64,000 bases of DNA from Rhytidiadelphus loreus (taxonomy: Eukaryota > Streptophyta > Bryopsida > Hypnales > Hylocomiaceae), in NCBI GenBank assembly GCA_947034895.1, contig OX344763.1, positions 23,591,001 to 23,655,000 on the forward strand, written 5' to 3'. The translations under genes and the position numbers were made by a program. Within the stretch, counting starts at the first letter, position 1, and each line of letters starts with the position of its first letter. Shown one piece after another: positions 1-10,903 of the stretch. The notes beneath the pieces were generated by a model. It was given only the letters and a program-made list of their open reading frames with translations. It was not told the DNA's origin and searched no databases.

Positions 1-2159
1 ACTCCGTGATTCGCTTTGGCCTCCCTGTAAATGTCAGCCACAGCAGCAAACAACGCAGAATGCTCCCCAGCAATGAATCGAACCCCTTTCTTATTTTCCC
101 GTTTAGTACAATCATAGGACGGCCCACCAAAATTCAAAGTAAACAAATCACACATTCGCCTACCACCATATATCCTCATAGCTTGAGCAAATGACTTTGA
201 ATTTTTGGAGAATCTATGACCCTGCCTCACACGATTTAAGTTTGTGGCAACGTCCCTGAGGAAGTCCCACAAAGCTGGCTTTCCCCCGAAGGTGTTGGTT
301 CTGTGAGCCGCCAGTATGTTGTTACAAAAAGAGAGAACATCTTTTCTATTAAAATCTTCTACAGCACTAAGTTTCAAACCACGCTGACTTACTTTCAATT
401 GCGCGACCCTAGACTTCATGAGCCAGTGCCTAGCCTTTTCATCACGGTATTTCCTGCCTAACGTCCTTGACTGTGAGGCCAGTTCAGTGATCTGTAGATA
501 GCCTATCCTTCTTCCTTGCTGTATATCCCTGCGACCACGCTTGACAAGAGCACGACCTTCCCTTTGTACCCTAAGTCTGAAATCATTGGCTTGCTCAATT
601 TCCATGCAATTGGAACAAATGAAATTCATAAAGGGTTCTCCCGTGGCACACACCCGTTTACACTGTACATGCCGGAAGCACCCTCTTATAAAAACAAGTT
701 GACCTCGAAATACAAAATCGGCAGTTGTGCTTGGCTCCGCCATCCACACCGATCCAATCTTTGAATCATTCTGCAACGACTCGACTCTATAGGACTTCCC
801 AGCGTACTCAACGATTTTCTTCCTAAACCCCCAACACAGCAACGACAAAATTGAGTCGGAGTGCATACCTAACGGGGGTTCTCCTGCTGCTTCGGAACCT
901 ACAGTGCCTGGACTGTTGAACCAAAAATGGAGGTCGTGTTGATTGCCGGTGGTCGACCTCGACCTTGCGGTGGGTCTCCCCCGTTTTCCGGAGCTGACTG
1001 CACATGAACTCTTCGACGAACTGCTTGCCGCAGCCAAGTCTTCACAGCACTTCATATGAACCAGGCCATGGACGTGATTCTCTAAGTTCTGTCTAAGGTT
1101 CCCCTTCTGCGGGCACAAGAGCAGTAGTTCTCCATCGAGCTTGCATCGCACCTTGAACCAAAAGGACTTCAACTGGGGAACACCCACATCTCCGACTATT
1201 ACAAACGGAGGATCATTTAAGGAGATGAAGTCATTCACACTTTGAAGAATGCTAACGCCTTCCTCCACTCTTTGCCGGTGATCTGTTGGTGTCAAAATGA
1301 TCGGTTTGCTGGACTTGCCCTCCTTTGGGTGGTCGCTATACACTAAACACCTCTTCCTGCACCATTGCTTGATGTGGAGAGCTGAATGTAAATGACTCTT
1401 CTTGAAATTTGCAAATAGGTTTTGCACTGCAATCCGGGAGTGATCACGGCCCGTACCCCCAATTTCTCTCTTACACTCCCCGCAATATATCTTCACAACA
1501 GCCAAGCCACAGTGATCGTAAGTTTTTAGGTCCCACTTGTGATCTGCAAAATCAAGTGACTCTAGCTCCTTTCTCAGCTTTTCTACACCCTGCTTGTAAT
1601 TCTCAAGCACATCAGTGGCTAACAGCGTGGATTGTAGCAGGGTCTCCTCGAGCACATCAGTAGGTGACAGTGTCGGCTGTGGCTCAGCCTCGTCGTCTTC
1701 AGGAAATTCCGGAACTTCAGTGGGATGCCCTAAACCGGCAGCTCCTGCCTCCTCCAACGTCTGTGCAGCACCGGCGTGCAAGACATCCGTGCCACACGGT
1801 TGGACACCTCCCGAACCCGTAAGTTGCCCTGGCTGCTCCGCTGCCAAGTCGCTGCTCCTCGTGTCGACCTGGTCCCCAACACGGCACCGCTTGCGACGTC
1901 CGGCGTCGCCCTCCACCGACGGAATTACATAAACGCGTTCGTTAACCGGGTTCATGGCCTCGAACCGCTTTGGTATTCGGCATGCATCATCTAAGTCCCA
2001 GAAAAGGAAAGGCCACTCCACGCATTCCCCGTTCTCCAAGCGCGTGCGCAAATCCGCATAAGTATCGCTGGAGTTGCAAAAAAACGGACTGAGTAGCTCC
2101 GGCCGCTCCACATCATCCTCCACAGAGTACAATCTGATCTTGTAATTGAGCGCCATCAT
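1..2159 (-). CDS. Large zinc-finger-like ORF, probably transposon-derived, open at the left window edge
   Basis: Reading the minus strand from the ATG at 2159-2157 (a second ATG follows directly), I find 719 codons without a stop before the window ends, so the 3' end is missing. The product is not one I recognise by name. Visible Cys/His clusters are CGEC at residues 226-229 followed by several His, a Cys-x(n)-His group from residue 349 (CPQKGNLRQNLENHVHGLVH), and a Cys/His-rich block near residues 490-520 ending in CSNC (515-518). A basic stretch (VKRGRRDIQQGRR) follows. Residues about 95-180 look like a low-complexity acidic linker. This layout of several DNA-binding-like zinc clusters before a C-terminal region that is cut off resembles transposon-encoded proteins, but no catalytic domain is visible. 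It faces away from the piggyBac gene and may belong to the same or a different element. Codon composition is GC-richer than the right half of the window. Confidence 0.6.
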   Translation of the reverse strand, partial: MMALNYKIRLYSVEDDVERPELLSPFFCNSSDTYADLRTRLENGECVEWPFLFWDLDDACRIPKRFEAMNPVNERVYVIPSVEGDAGRRKRCRVGDQVDTRSSDLAAEQPGQLTGSGGVQPCGTDVLHAGAAQTLEEAGAAGLGHPTEVPEFPEDDEAEPQPTLSPTDVLEETLLQSTLLATDVLENYKQGVEKLRKELESLDFADHKWDLKTYDHCGLAVVKIYCGECKREIGGTGRDHSRIAVQNLFANFKKSHLHSALHIKQWCRKRCLVYSDHPKEGKSSKPIILTPTDHRQRVEEGVSILQSVNDFISLNDPPFVIVGDVGVPQLKSFWFKVRCKLDGELLLLCPQKGNLRQNLENHVHGLVHMKCCEDLAAASSSSKSSCAVSSGKRGRPTARSRSTTGNQHDLHFWFNSPGTVGSEAAGEPPLGMHSDSILSLLCWGFRKKIVEYAGKSYRVESLQNDSKIGSVWMAEPSTTADFVFRGQLVFIRGCFRHVQCKRVCATGEPFMNFICSNCMEIEQANDFRLRVQREGRALVKRGRRDIQQGRRIGYLQITELASQSRTLGRKYRDEKARHWLMKSRVAQLKVSQRGLKLSAVEDFNRKDVLSFCNNILAAHRTNTFGGKPALWDFLRDVATNLNRVRQGHRFSKNSKSFAQAMRIYGGRRMCDLFTLNFGGPSYDCTKRENKKGVRFIAGEHSALFAAVADIYREAKANHG

Positions 2160-3500
2160 CCACGCCCCTAAACCCTAAACCCTGCGTTCAACAAATCGAA
2201 TCTGTCATTACACCACGCAGCACATCTGGATCCAGAACGCAAGAGCAACGCACCCTAAACCCTGAAAGGTAAACCACAAATTAACAAGAGCCTGAAGACC
2301 ACAAGACAACCGCAATACAAAACCCTACGTTGCCCAATTCAGAGACTAGCAATACCTCAAAGCAGCAGGTGCCAAGATGATCGCAGCGACCCCAGGCACC
2401 ATGTGACGCTGTCACACAAGAAAAAGACACAGAAAAAACAATTCTCCAAACCCTGAAGTCGTGAAGCCTACAACCAAAACACAGATCTACAACAAACCGT
2501 GACGGATTTGCAACAAAACGTAACGAGGGTTGCTTGGGGATGCTCCCAACGAACCAACCGTAGCCAAACAACAAAATTGATTGCACAAACCGTAGCGAAA
2601 CAACAAAATTGATTGCACAAACCCGTAGCCAAACAACGAAATTGATTGCACAAACCGTAAACCCTACACGCTCAACACAGATCCGCCCCAAACCGTAACA
2701 AGGGCTGCTGCTGTGGGACACCCGAAACTGAACAGGTGCACAAACCGTAAACCCCGTATCCAGCAAACTGAGGTCCTTGCACAAACCCTCCACCTCGTCG
2801 ACAGCAAACTTAGGTCCTTGCACACGCCATGGCCGGATTCTTGCACACGTCGGGAGATTGCACCCAGTCCCGACCAATTGAACAAACCCTAAACCTCTTC
2901 CTTGCAAACTCAGACGCAACGGTCAGCTTCAAGTGAACTGACCCCTAAGCCGAGTTGAGCCAGATTGCCCTGACCCCTAAGCCGAAAACCCCATGACTGA
3001 GCCAGATTGAACTGACCCTAAGCGCAGTAAACCATCACTGAGTACCCTAAACGAGATCTGCACAATCTTGTATTCTGTAATATTAAATCATACTCCGTAT
3101 TAACTTACAGTAGTCAGACCCTAAATTATGTATCCATGTACAATGTATAACACTTAGTTGTAAGAGTAGTTAAGTCACTGTAGGAATCCGAGAGTCTTAC
3201 ATGAACTAAGAAGTATATTTCCTATAGTACAATAAGCAATTTCAGACATTTGGTCAAAGAATTTAATATAAAGGGGGCTATTTTAGTACTACTGCATTTT
3301 CTAATGGGGCCTATTATTCCATACCCTATAGTACTTTAAAGACATCCAATGCCATATTCCATACCCTATAGTACTCTAAACTCTTTTCTAATTATTTGCC
3401 CAAATGAATAAAAAATACCCTATCATTTTTTCGCTCATAGTTGGCTAATCCGCACAATGACTACCCCCCCCGAGGATCGTAGCTTTTCGTCCATTGTCGA
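2160..3500. repeat. Spacer with a degenerate array of telomere-like (CCCTAAA) motifs
   Basis: This 1.3 kb spacer lies between the divergent left ORF and the piggyBac frame. It holds a cluster of CCCTAAA-type motifs on the plus strand: tandem at 2166-2183, again near 2251, 2328, 2452, 2657, 2885, 3017, 3045 and 3118. Near 2937-3030 a unit built on CTGACCCCTAAGCCG repeats. The phrase CCATACCCTATAGTACT occurs twice near 3319 and 3360. I see no credible gene: the minus-strand open frames at 2281-2919 come from the repeats. It could serve as the promoter of the left ORF, since teloboxes are common in plant promoters, but that is inference. Confidence 0.55.
2560..2656. repeat. Tandem repeat, three copies of a 32-33 bp unit
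   Basis: Three adjacent copies (2560-2591, 2592-2624, 2625-2656) share the pattern GTAGCCAAACAAC, then AAATTGATTGCACAAACC. Differences between copies are one or two bases. The array lies in the leader of the left ORF. Confidence 0.9.
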
Positions 3501-3529
3501 TCACTGCAACGGTATGAGTACAGGAATTC

Positions 3530-3910
3530 ATGGCCGCATCCTTCCATACTGGTGAAGCACACGCATCCCATCTGCCACACGTTCGTAACACTGTTAGGTT
3601 GTGGTGCACGTCTGCGGGTGCAACAGAGTCGCAAACACGCCAAATTCTTGGCCTCCTAGACAGACGGCAATTACTACGGAAGACAGTGAAGAAAGGAATC
3701 AAGAGGAAGGACACACCGCGAGGTCTTCGTTTCTTGTTCCGACACCACTGTGCTCGGATTCTTGGCTGGAGAGAGCGAGTTCCTGAAGGTCACCCCCAAG
3801 GCTTCAGTGAGGAGGTCAATCACGCCTTGAGGATTCTGTTGTGGCCAGACGAAGACGCCTCCCATTGCATATGCCCTGTCTGTACGCGTAGCAGGCAGTT
3901 ATCCCGCTGA
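3530..3910 (+). other. Open reading segment in the same frame as the piggyBac transposase, function unknown
   Basis: A 126-codon open segment ends at a TGA (3908-3910) and is in exactly the same frame as the transposase downstream. It contains a basic patch (RKTVKKGIKRK) and ends with two cysteines close together (CICPVC). I do not recognise it. It may be a degraded N-terminal part of the transposon protein or an unrelated chance frame. A second in-frame ATG at 3965 begins the next open segment. Confidence 0.3.
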
Positions 3911-3964
3911 TTTTCTTCGAAGACTGCCGGAGGCACGGACAAGCTTGTAGCACCATCTACGACG

Positions 3965-6778
3965 ATGACGGCGAAGCATCCACCTGAGAGTACGCATCCG
4001 CAGTTACGGTACAAAACACGTAGCGCCATGAAGTCAGCCATATTGGACAGGAAGAGCAAGTCAACAGCCGTGAGTCCAACAAGTCGGTAGCGCACTCATG
4101 ATTCCACAGACAGCGCTATCATCGCTAGTGACACGGAAAATGCACTTGTTCTTCTACATGATTCATATGGCCTGTACAAACCTGTAGCAGCAGGAGCGGT
4201 ACCAGAAGGGCATGCTGGAACCTCCGCAGGTCCTACAGTCCCCTGCACGATGCCCACGACAAGTATCATGTCATGGAGAGGGCAACGGTGGACCGTTCAA
4301 AGCACTGCAGCTGCGAGCATGTGTCCAGCCGCTTCTACACCTATGCCTGTTCGCATTCCTTCATCGCTCATCATGGCAGATAGTGAAAGTGCATGTTCAA
4401 ACGAAGGCAATGCATGGACTCTGGGCTTGGTCATACATTCGTATGTGCGTTGCGACAGTAGGGAGCTCATGCACGTTGTCGTCCTTGATGATGGAAAGGA
4501 GCTGCATGTGCGTAGTGGTGACGTCGACCGAATTCTTGTCCTCAACCACTGTGACAACGACGACAATTTAGAGCCCATCACACATGACTCAGTGTTCAAA
4601 GTGCCGGGAGGACATGCTTCCTCGCAAGAAAAGCCAGACGACAGTGCACCCTCTCTCGATAGCTACAACTCAAAGCTCTTCGACAATGTTGTATCCGAAG
4701 ACTGCACTGTCAATACTCATGGAGACGACTCTTGGCTGTCATGGACGACGCTCGGCATGCAAGGAAATGACATACTCATACCTGCAATGTCCACAAGAGA
4801 TAGTGCCCATGATGTCGACGTTCTTCCCCAACAGCAGGTTCCTCAGCCTTTTTCTGCGGTCTTCGGCGAAGCTTTGGTAGACTCCCTGCAAGTGCCGGCA
4901 ACAGCGATTGTGACACACAGCTGCATTCCTCAAGACGTCGACAACTGCCGAGTACCAGTTAGCACTTGTACTCACAGCTCTCGCAGATTGAAGGACGGAG
5001 TTTTTCTTGTAGCAACAGAGGCGTGTAGTTCGCAACAGAGAGGGAGGTCGCCCAATGTGCACTTGGAGGTCGGAACGACAACATTGCCAGGACCATTGCC
5101 CAAGGAGACCGTGCCAAACAACTACACGGGCACTTCCTCTGCTGCAGCTTCACCATTGGAGTCACAACGCAGATGACGAGGTCGCCAGTCAGTAGCCGCG
5201 GCGCGCTCGGCTTTTCTTGAAGCCTTCGCTGAAGACACCTGGACCACGCAGCAATCAACATATGTCGAGCCTGTTCGACCATTTCGGGGACCAACACCTA
5301 GTTCCAACTTTCCGATTCTACGTCTTCCAACAAAAGCATCTTTATTTGCACGATTCTGGACTGATCAAACTCTCCATCGAATTTGTGTAGACACTAACAG
5401 ATATGCTAGTGAGTTGAATGAGGACACAAACTTGCCGTTAGGGGGAAGGAATTGGTGGCCACTGGACAAATAAGAGCTGAAGGCATTTGTTGCAGTGAAC
5501 CTGTTGATGGGTATAAAATGCTTGCCAAACCATCGTAGTTATTGGAGTCGTCGGAATGAGTTCCTTTACTGCCCAAGCATATCGACCATCATGACGTGCC
5601 GGCGCTATGAAGACATCACCAGATGCCTGCACGTAGCTGATGACACCGTTGCACTCGTTGCAGGTGACAACCATGAATTCGACAGGTTACGTAAGATGAG
5701 GTGGTTGGTGACTGAACTGAAGCGCCGTTTCAGAATGTCCTGGCATTTGCATCAAGAGGTGACAGTTGACGAAACTATGGTACCTTATAAGGGTAAATAC
5801 TGTCCAGTGCGTCAGTATATGCCCAGGAAGCCTACGAAGTGGGGAGTGAAAATCTGGTGTCTTGCAGACGCTCGTCAGAAGTACATTTATGATTTTCAAA
5901 TTTATACGGGTTCCCAGTTCAGAGACTCTTTATCAGGTGGCACAGATGGTGATGCAAAAACCGGACATGACGTAGTGCTGCAACTGATGGAAGGACTACA
6001 CGGCATTGGTCATGTTGTGTGTACAGACAATTTCTTTACATCTATAAAGTTGTTGTTGGAATTGCACTCACATGGCACATATGGAGTTGGGACTGTTCGC
6101 AGCAACAGACTGGGCTTACCGAAGAGTTTCCACGACATGAAGGCATTATCAAAGCTCCAGCAAGGCACACTCTTTTGGCGCATGCATGCAAGTGGACAGA
6201 TTTCATGCATCGTTTTTGTGGACCGCAAAGCAATGCAAATTCTGTCAACTTACTATCCGCCCGTGCCTGCTGCAGGGGAACAGTGGCCTACAGTGCCACG
6301 CCGAATCAACGGCATTCTCACAGACTTGGATACATCTCCAATTCACAAAGCTTATTCAGATTTCATGAGAGGTGTCGATGTAGCAGATCACCTTCGCAGC
6401 ACGTACTCTTGCCAAACACGTAGCCACAAGTGGTGGCACAAGCTCTTCTTCTTCCTTGTGGACACGTCCATTGTGAATTGCTTCATTTTGAATAGTGTTG
6501 CTTGTGAGCAGGTAGGGAAAGATGCTCCATCGCACATGCAATTCCAGTTTGAATTAGCAGACGAATTGAGTAGGCCGTGGCGGTTACAACGTGGTGCTGT
6601 GTCGTAGTTCTGCCTAGCGGTTCCAGGTGTGCATGGGCTAGTGCGGAGTGGACGTCGACGAAAGTGCCGATATTGCTTAGGTCCTGCTCATACGAATCTC
6701 TTGTGTCCACAATGTGGAGGCGTGTTTCTGCATGCAGGAGACTGTTTTCAGCGTAATCACTACAGACTACGTAGTTGA
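3965..6778 (+). pseudogene. piggyBac-superfamily transposase, frame-continuous but with in-frame stop codons
   Basis: The frame starting at ATG 3965 stays open in one phase to TGA 6776-6778 except for stops at 4088 (TAG), 5174 (TGA), 5471 (TAA) and 6605 (TAG). I see no frameshift. From about 5270 the translation matches the piggyBac transposase core (DDE_Tnp_1_7). In the segment starting at ATG 5495, the three conserved acidic positions are D92 in VDETMVPYKGKY, D178 in CTDNFFTS and D295 in RGVDVADHL, all present. After the 6605 stop the frame continues into the Cys-rich C-terminal finger (CRYC, CPQC, then C and H) typical of piggyBac proteins. Residues before 5200 are poorly conserved, as is usual for this family. 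The 5174 stop sits in a run of CGA/AGA codons and could be a CGA to TGA change. The 6605 TAG could be CAG before mutation. This suggests decay by C-to-T change in methylated DNA. As it stands it cannot make full-length protein without readthrough. Confidence 0.88.
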
Positions 6779-8052
6779 ATGAGTGGTGACCGCTAGCTTC
6801 GGCCAACAGTGACGGCTTCAGGTGGAAGCAATTTTGAAATGTACAGAAACATTATTATGTACCGATGCATACTGATGAACATGTAGAAATACTTGTGATA
6901 TCGAAGGACTGTAACTTGCACTGTGGTTTGGCGATTACTGTAGACGTCATGGAGACTGGTATTGGGCGGACGAAGGCACCGCACTCTGATGACAGCGTGT
7001 GTGCACGTCGACATCGACATCCACATGTACACTTTGAATCCGGAAGTTACTGTTCATATATATAGTACTCATCAGTTGCAGATGTAGAGAACACGCTTGG
7101 AGGCTTGTTCAGTTGCCTTCGATCTTCCTGTGTGCTCTCCTATGAAGCAGACGTACGTAGTGGTCATTATGCACACTGCATTTTGCTAGTATTGGCGGAA
7201 GCATTCCATGGACATAGAGGTCGTTGCAAAGAATGTACTTGTTTTTATACTTGTGTAAATAAAAAAATTTTGAACCTGTACATACAATTGCAAGCAATGA
7301 GCGTTCATGCTTGAGTGATGTAGCCGGAATTCAATTGCCGACGTGAATGCAGTGCGAGGATTGTGCCACAGTAGTGCACATGCAGTCATGCATTCTTCAG
7401 GATGGGCATATTCGCGTTACATGGAATGCGTGAGATTCTGTGGAATACATTATTTAGAACCGCAATTTTATACTAGTTTTCTAAGGGCACTGACGAAGTC
7501 TGTACACATTCCATGACGTCATACCGTTTCTCTCATTCGTCTGACCAAGTGAAAAAAGTAGGCAACGGTCACAAGGGCAGTATGATAACGTTCACCCAAT
7601 ATCTTGACTGTAATCTTCGTCGGTCAGCAATAATGAAGCGGAACTGAGGACTTGTAGAAAATGATCCTCATTACAAGGTGCACAGCAGTCAGTGGAAATT
7701 TTTTTTTTAGGTGCATCACGTACATTGGATTCCTGAATGTAAAAGCTTCGTACTCTGTATTTTTCCAAATTTTTGTAGCCTCCGACCATTCATTGGAATC
7801 CGCCGGAATGAAGGTTGGACGCCCTGCCCGTAGAAGTCAACGACAGTGATTCTGCAGTCAAAGCTCATCACGTAAAAATCGACACACCCATTCGTATTCA
7901 CAGAAGTGCACATGGACTCTGTAGAACAGAGCAATGGAAATCTTACGGTTACCTCATCTCCAATGTCGTTCCACCGAAAATCAACACAGGTGGAACACTT
8001 GCACATTTTCTTACTGCTTTCACTCTTCTGGAAGACCTCAACCGTTTAAGGG
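6779..8052 (+). other. 3' non-coding part of the piggyBac element
   Basis: This 1.27 kb holds no credible coding sequence: the open frames of 60-96 codons here overlap each other on both strands and share no features. An AATAAA at 7258-7263, about 480 bp after the transposase stop, is a plausible polyadenylation signal. The last 15 bases form the presumed right terminal repeat. Confidence 0.5.
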
Positions 8053-8716
8053 TTAAAGTCTAGTTATTAAGGTAAAATTTTCATGTCAATACAAACTATT
8101 TTGAATGTTTGAGAGCAATTCAAAGTTCAAAACGCAGACATTTTTGTATTATAGTGAACTTCGGCGGCTCATAACTTCTTCATACATGATCTGTTTTCAA
8201 TAATTTTTGTTGTGAAAGTTGCGCATACTAGTCTAGTCTTTGTGGTGAAAATTTCATATTGATCTAAGAAGTTATGAGTGACTGAGAAGCATTTTAGTAG
8301 GAGTTTCAGTTACAAATGTGATTTTTTGCTACTTTTTCCACTGTTTTTTAACATTTCAAGTTTATTTTGCAAACACTATGAGCCATTTAAATGATATTTT
8401 TTTTTCACCAAAGAGTTTACATTCTGTTTTTGAATCACTTTGCAGTTTGATGTTTTTTCATTTGAGTAGGTTTAGAAATTGAATTTCACCTCCAAATGTG
8501 TTTTTAAGAAAATTTCAGCACCTTTTTTCAACACTAAAACATTATAATCTTTCAATCTATACGGTCAAATGACCCCAAATTTGTTCCACACCACCTACAA
8601 CATGCACACAACAAGATTGTATGGTTGAGATTTTCATACCTTACTGAAATTTAGACTTTTAACACTTGCAAAAGCAGGATGCTTTTAAGCATGTTTGGAC
8701 CTTAGGCGATGAAGGG
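8053..8716. mobile_element. Remnant of TTAA-flanked miniature element, family A (right part)
   Basis: This segment matches the right two thirds of the complete copy at 59452-60752. Shared stretches include AAGTCTAGTTATT, GTGAACTTCGGC, GCATACTAGTCTAG and GTGACTGAGAAGCATTTTAG, in the same order. It ends GGCGATGAAGGG then TTAA (8717-8720), the family's terminus. The left third (equivalent to 59452-59757) is absent because the piggyBac right end abuts it at 8052. Confidence 0.85.
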
Positions 8717-8720
8717 TTAA

Positions 8721-9222
8721 ATGTGTATGGGGCTATTGGATGTGGAAAGGCCCTCCCTCATTGAGAGACTACACAATTTAAAAAAAAGAAAAGATGCATG
8801 AGTCATGGATCACAAAAGATGTCTTTTTTATTATTGCATTTTAAGAACTTCTACCGTTCTTTGCTTTTGCTTTTAATTTTAATCATGAAGGAGTTTTTAA
8901 TAATTCAAATTGAACTAATGAATTGAAACTTACATAGTCAAATTTCTACTCCAATTTGAAAAGATGAAAAATTCCTAGAATTGAATAGTGGACCTCAAAC
9001 CATGGTCTACAAATTTTCTAATTAAGAATGACACAGAAATCTAGTTTGGCACCAAGCTATTCAAGAGTATTTTCTATGCATACTCCAATTTCAGATGCAT
9101 TAAGCTTATTTGCATTTGATATGAATTTTTTACACTATTTCTCCAAAAATCCCTTATAATTTGAAGCATGTACAAACAAATCTGAAAATTTCAGCACTTT
9201 ATACAGGAGATGTGATTCCCTA
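8721..9222. other. AT-rich intergenic DNA with a dispersed repeat
   Basis: No gene is seen. Bases about 8945-9170 resemble 48700-48930: both contain TTTCTACTCCAATTTGAA, then CTAATTA..GAA.GACA.AGAAAT, then a TTTTCTAT segment. So this is another copy of a dispersed repeat. Confidence 0.45.
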
Positions 9223-10298
9223 GAGATTCGTAACGACCTTGATGATGCCACCCTTGCGACCGACGTAAAGAAGCTGTTGCAAGAGACTCCGTTTGTGATT
9301 ATAACCTGGAGACCAGATTGGGGGAAGTACCGGGCGATTACACACAAGACCATCAAGGCTGATGAAGAGCTTCCTGCCTGGGCTCCTCCTCTCCACCCGA
9401 CAGCACGATCAGCTTTCAAGAACGCCGTTCCCGATGGCATCGCAGCTGTCGTCAAGGAGAGCCTCGCGAATTGGGAAGCGGACCCGTTGGAAGAGTCCCA
9501 AACCGCTTCTGCCCAAAACGCAGGCATATGTGGCCTGGCTGCTGCGTTTTTCAGCGTCTCTTTTATTCCAAGATGAGGATGGGACGCAACTTGACAACGT
9601 TACACTCCCCACCAACAGAGTTATGCTCGCACCTGAATGCGCGTCCCATTGCGTGCATCGAACAGCCCACATGGGAGCAGGACTGAAGGATGTGGAGTTC
9701 ACCATGAATTAAATTCTCTCAGCTGGGAGACTTCGTGAATGATATGAAGGGCATCGTGAAAGCCGAGATGGAGGAGATTCAAAGCCGTTTGGATTTCACC
9801 AGGTGCATGCCCCCGGGGTACTTCTGGTTCCGGTTCGGAGGGAAATCGAGGTCGCTTCTCGCCACGAGCGCTGGTGACGAAGACTTGGTCTACGTTCAGT
9901 TCACGCTGGAGGCTGCGGCGTCGTCACCCGAGAAGCACCAGAAGGGGGAGGTCGTCATGCAGACGTTCGAGCAGCTGATGCTGTGCAAGTACAAGGCAAG
10001 ACCTCATTGGGGGAAGAACCACGAGCGCGTCTTCCGCCACCCTAAGTGCCATGTGCGGGATAATTACCCAGATAGGAGCTTCGAGGAGATGCTGCAGATG
10101 CAACAGGAGCATGATCCGAAGAAGATGTTCGAGCTGTAGCTGTTCAAGAAGTGCTGGAGAGGAGTGGGCCGTCGTATCATGAGCGATGCGCCTCGGCCAC
10201 CGGGTGATACTTGTGACGTGGATGTGCATTGCCCCAAAGGCAATGTTTGCCGGTCATGTCCAGATACCTCCAGCGTCGACCACCATGAGGAGTTGTGA
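9223..10298 (+). pseudogene. L-gulono-1,4-lactone oxidase-like (ALO domain) pseudogene, 5'-truncated
   Basis: The translation matches the C-terminal half (ALO domain) of plant L-gulonolactone oxidase-like flavoproteins. These are FAD-linked oxidases of the aldonolactone oxidase family, usually secreted and proposed to act in ascorbate synthesis. Recognisable blocks are the FVIITWRPDWGKYR region at about 9290-9330, LGDFVNDMKGIVKAEMEE near 9725-9770, FEQLMLCKYKARPHWGKN near 9966-10020 (the conserved HWGKN of the family), and a Cys-rich tail CDVDVHCPKGNVCRSC near 10216-10263 with stop TGA at 10296. The FAD-binding N-terminal half is missing. Two frame changes (between 9530 and 9570, and near 9710) and an in-frame TAG at 10137-10139 break it. 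Homology resumes in frame after that TAG, which shows the stop is a lesion and not the natural end. Neighbouring DNA on the left is transposon sequence. Confidence 0.82.
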
Positions 10299-10903
10299 TT
10301 ACACAATTGTTCCTCCAACTTGTTGAGGATATGGCGATGACCTCTATGAATCTTGCTACGTCGGGTGAGTGAGAAGAAGTTAGCTTCGGTGAAAGTAAAG
10401 TTTTACAATTTTTGCTAACTCTTAATGCCCGCACTGTTTATCAGTTTGCAAATTGGTGACAAATCCTGCTAATCAGACTTGCAATGAACTTACAATCATT
10501 TCCATTATTTAACTGAACTCTTGGATTTTTGACAAGCAAACTAACCTTGTCTATACCAAAGGTTTGGAGTGCTATATCCTCCTGCACCACAAGCAAGTAG
10601 CAGCTGTGACCTTAACTTGCAAGCCTTACTCCCCATTGGTAACCTCGCAAGTGCAGCACACGTCGTGCTCTGACACATCCAGTTAGCTATTTGGCGCTAC
10701 TTGGTTGGTGCTCAGGGCTTGTTTTGTACTGTGGCAAAGGTTACCTTTTCATACCTCGGACGAGGTGTCTCGAGGTCATGATCTTCCTCTTGAAATTTCA
10801 ATGAAGTGGTGAAATTTCTACTATCAGCGGATGGACTAAATCATACCCTAATGTTTCATCCCATGCGTGACTTCGGCTGAGAACTGCGTGTCAGCTCAAA
10901 GGA
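10299..10903. other. Intergenic region between the pseudogene and the coiled-coil gene
   Basis: I see no gene here. It should contain the 3' untranslated region of the minus-strand coiled-coil gene, whose stop codon is at 10904-10906. Confidence 0.4.

Larger units (their letters stand above)
3500..8056 (+). mobile_element. Degenerate piggyBac element; right end at TTAA 8053-8056, left end not found
   Basis: The right boundary is defined by the sequence CCGTTTAAGGG followed by TTAA. This is the expected layout of a piggyBac end: a CCC/GGG terminus against a TTAA target duplication. Directly after it begins sequence homologous to the interior of the element at 59452-60752, so the junction is real. 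The matching left terminus (TTAACCCTTAAACGG) is not present between 2160 and 3530. Either the left end is deleted or rearranged, or the element extends past the window start and includes the minus-strand ORF. The left coordinate given is nominal. Confidence 0.6.

Noticed and set aside
2281..2919. 212-codon minus-strand ORF with repeated VCAINFVV
   Set aside because: Its repeats simply translate the 32-bp tandem array and its flanks; two other frames are also open there.
6010..6806. Several 60-134 codon ORFs on both strands over the transposase
   Set aside because: They overlap the strongly conserved piggyBac core in other frames and show no features of their own.
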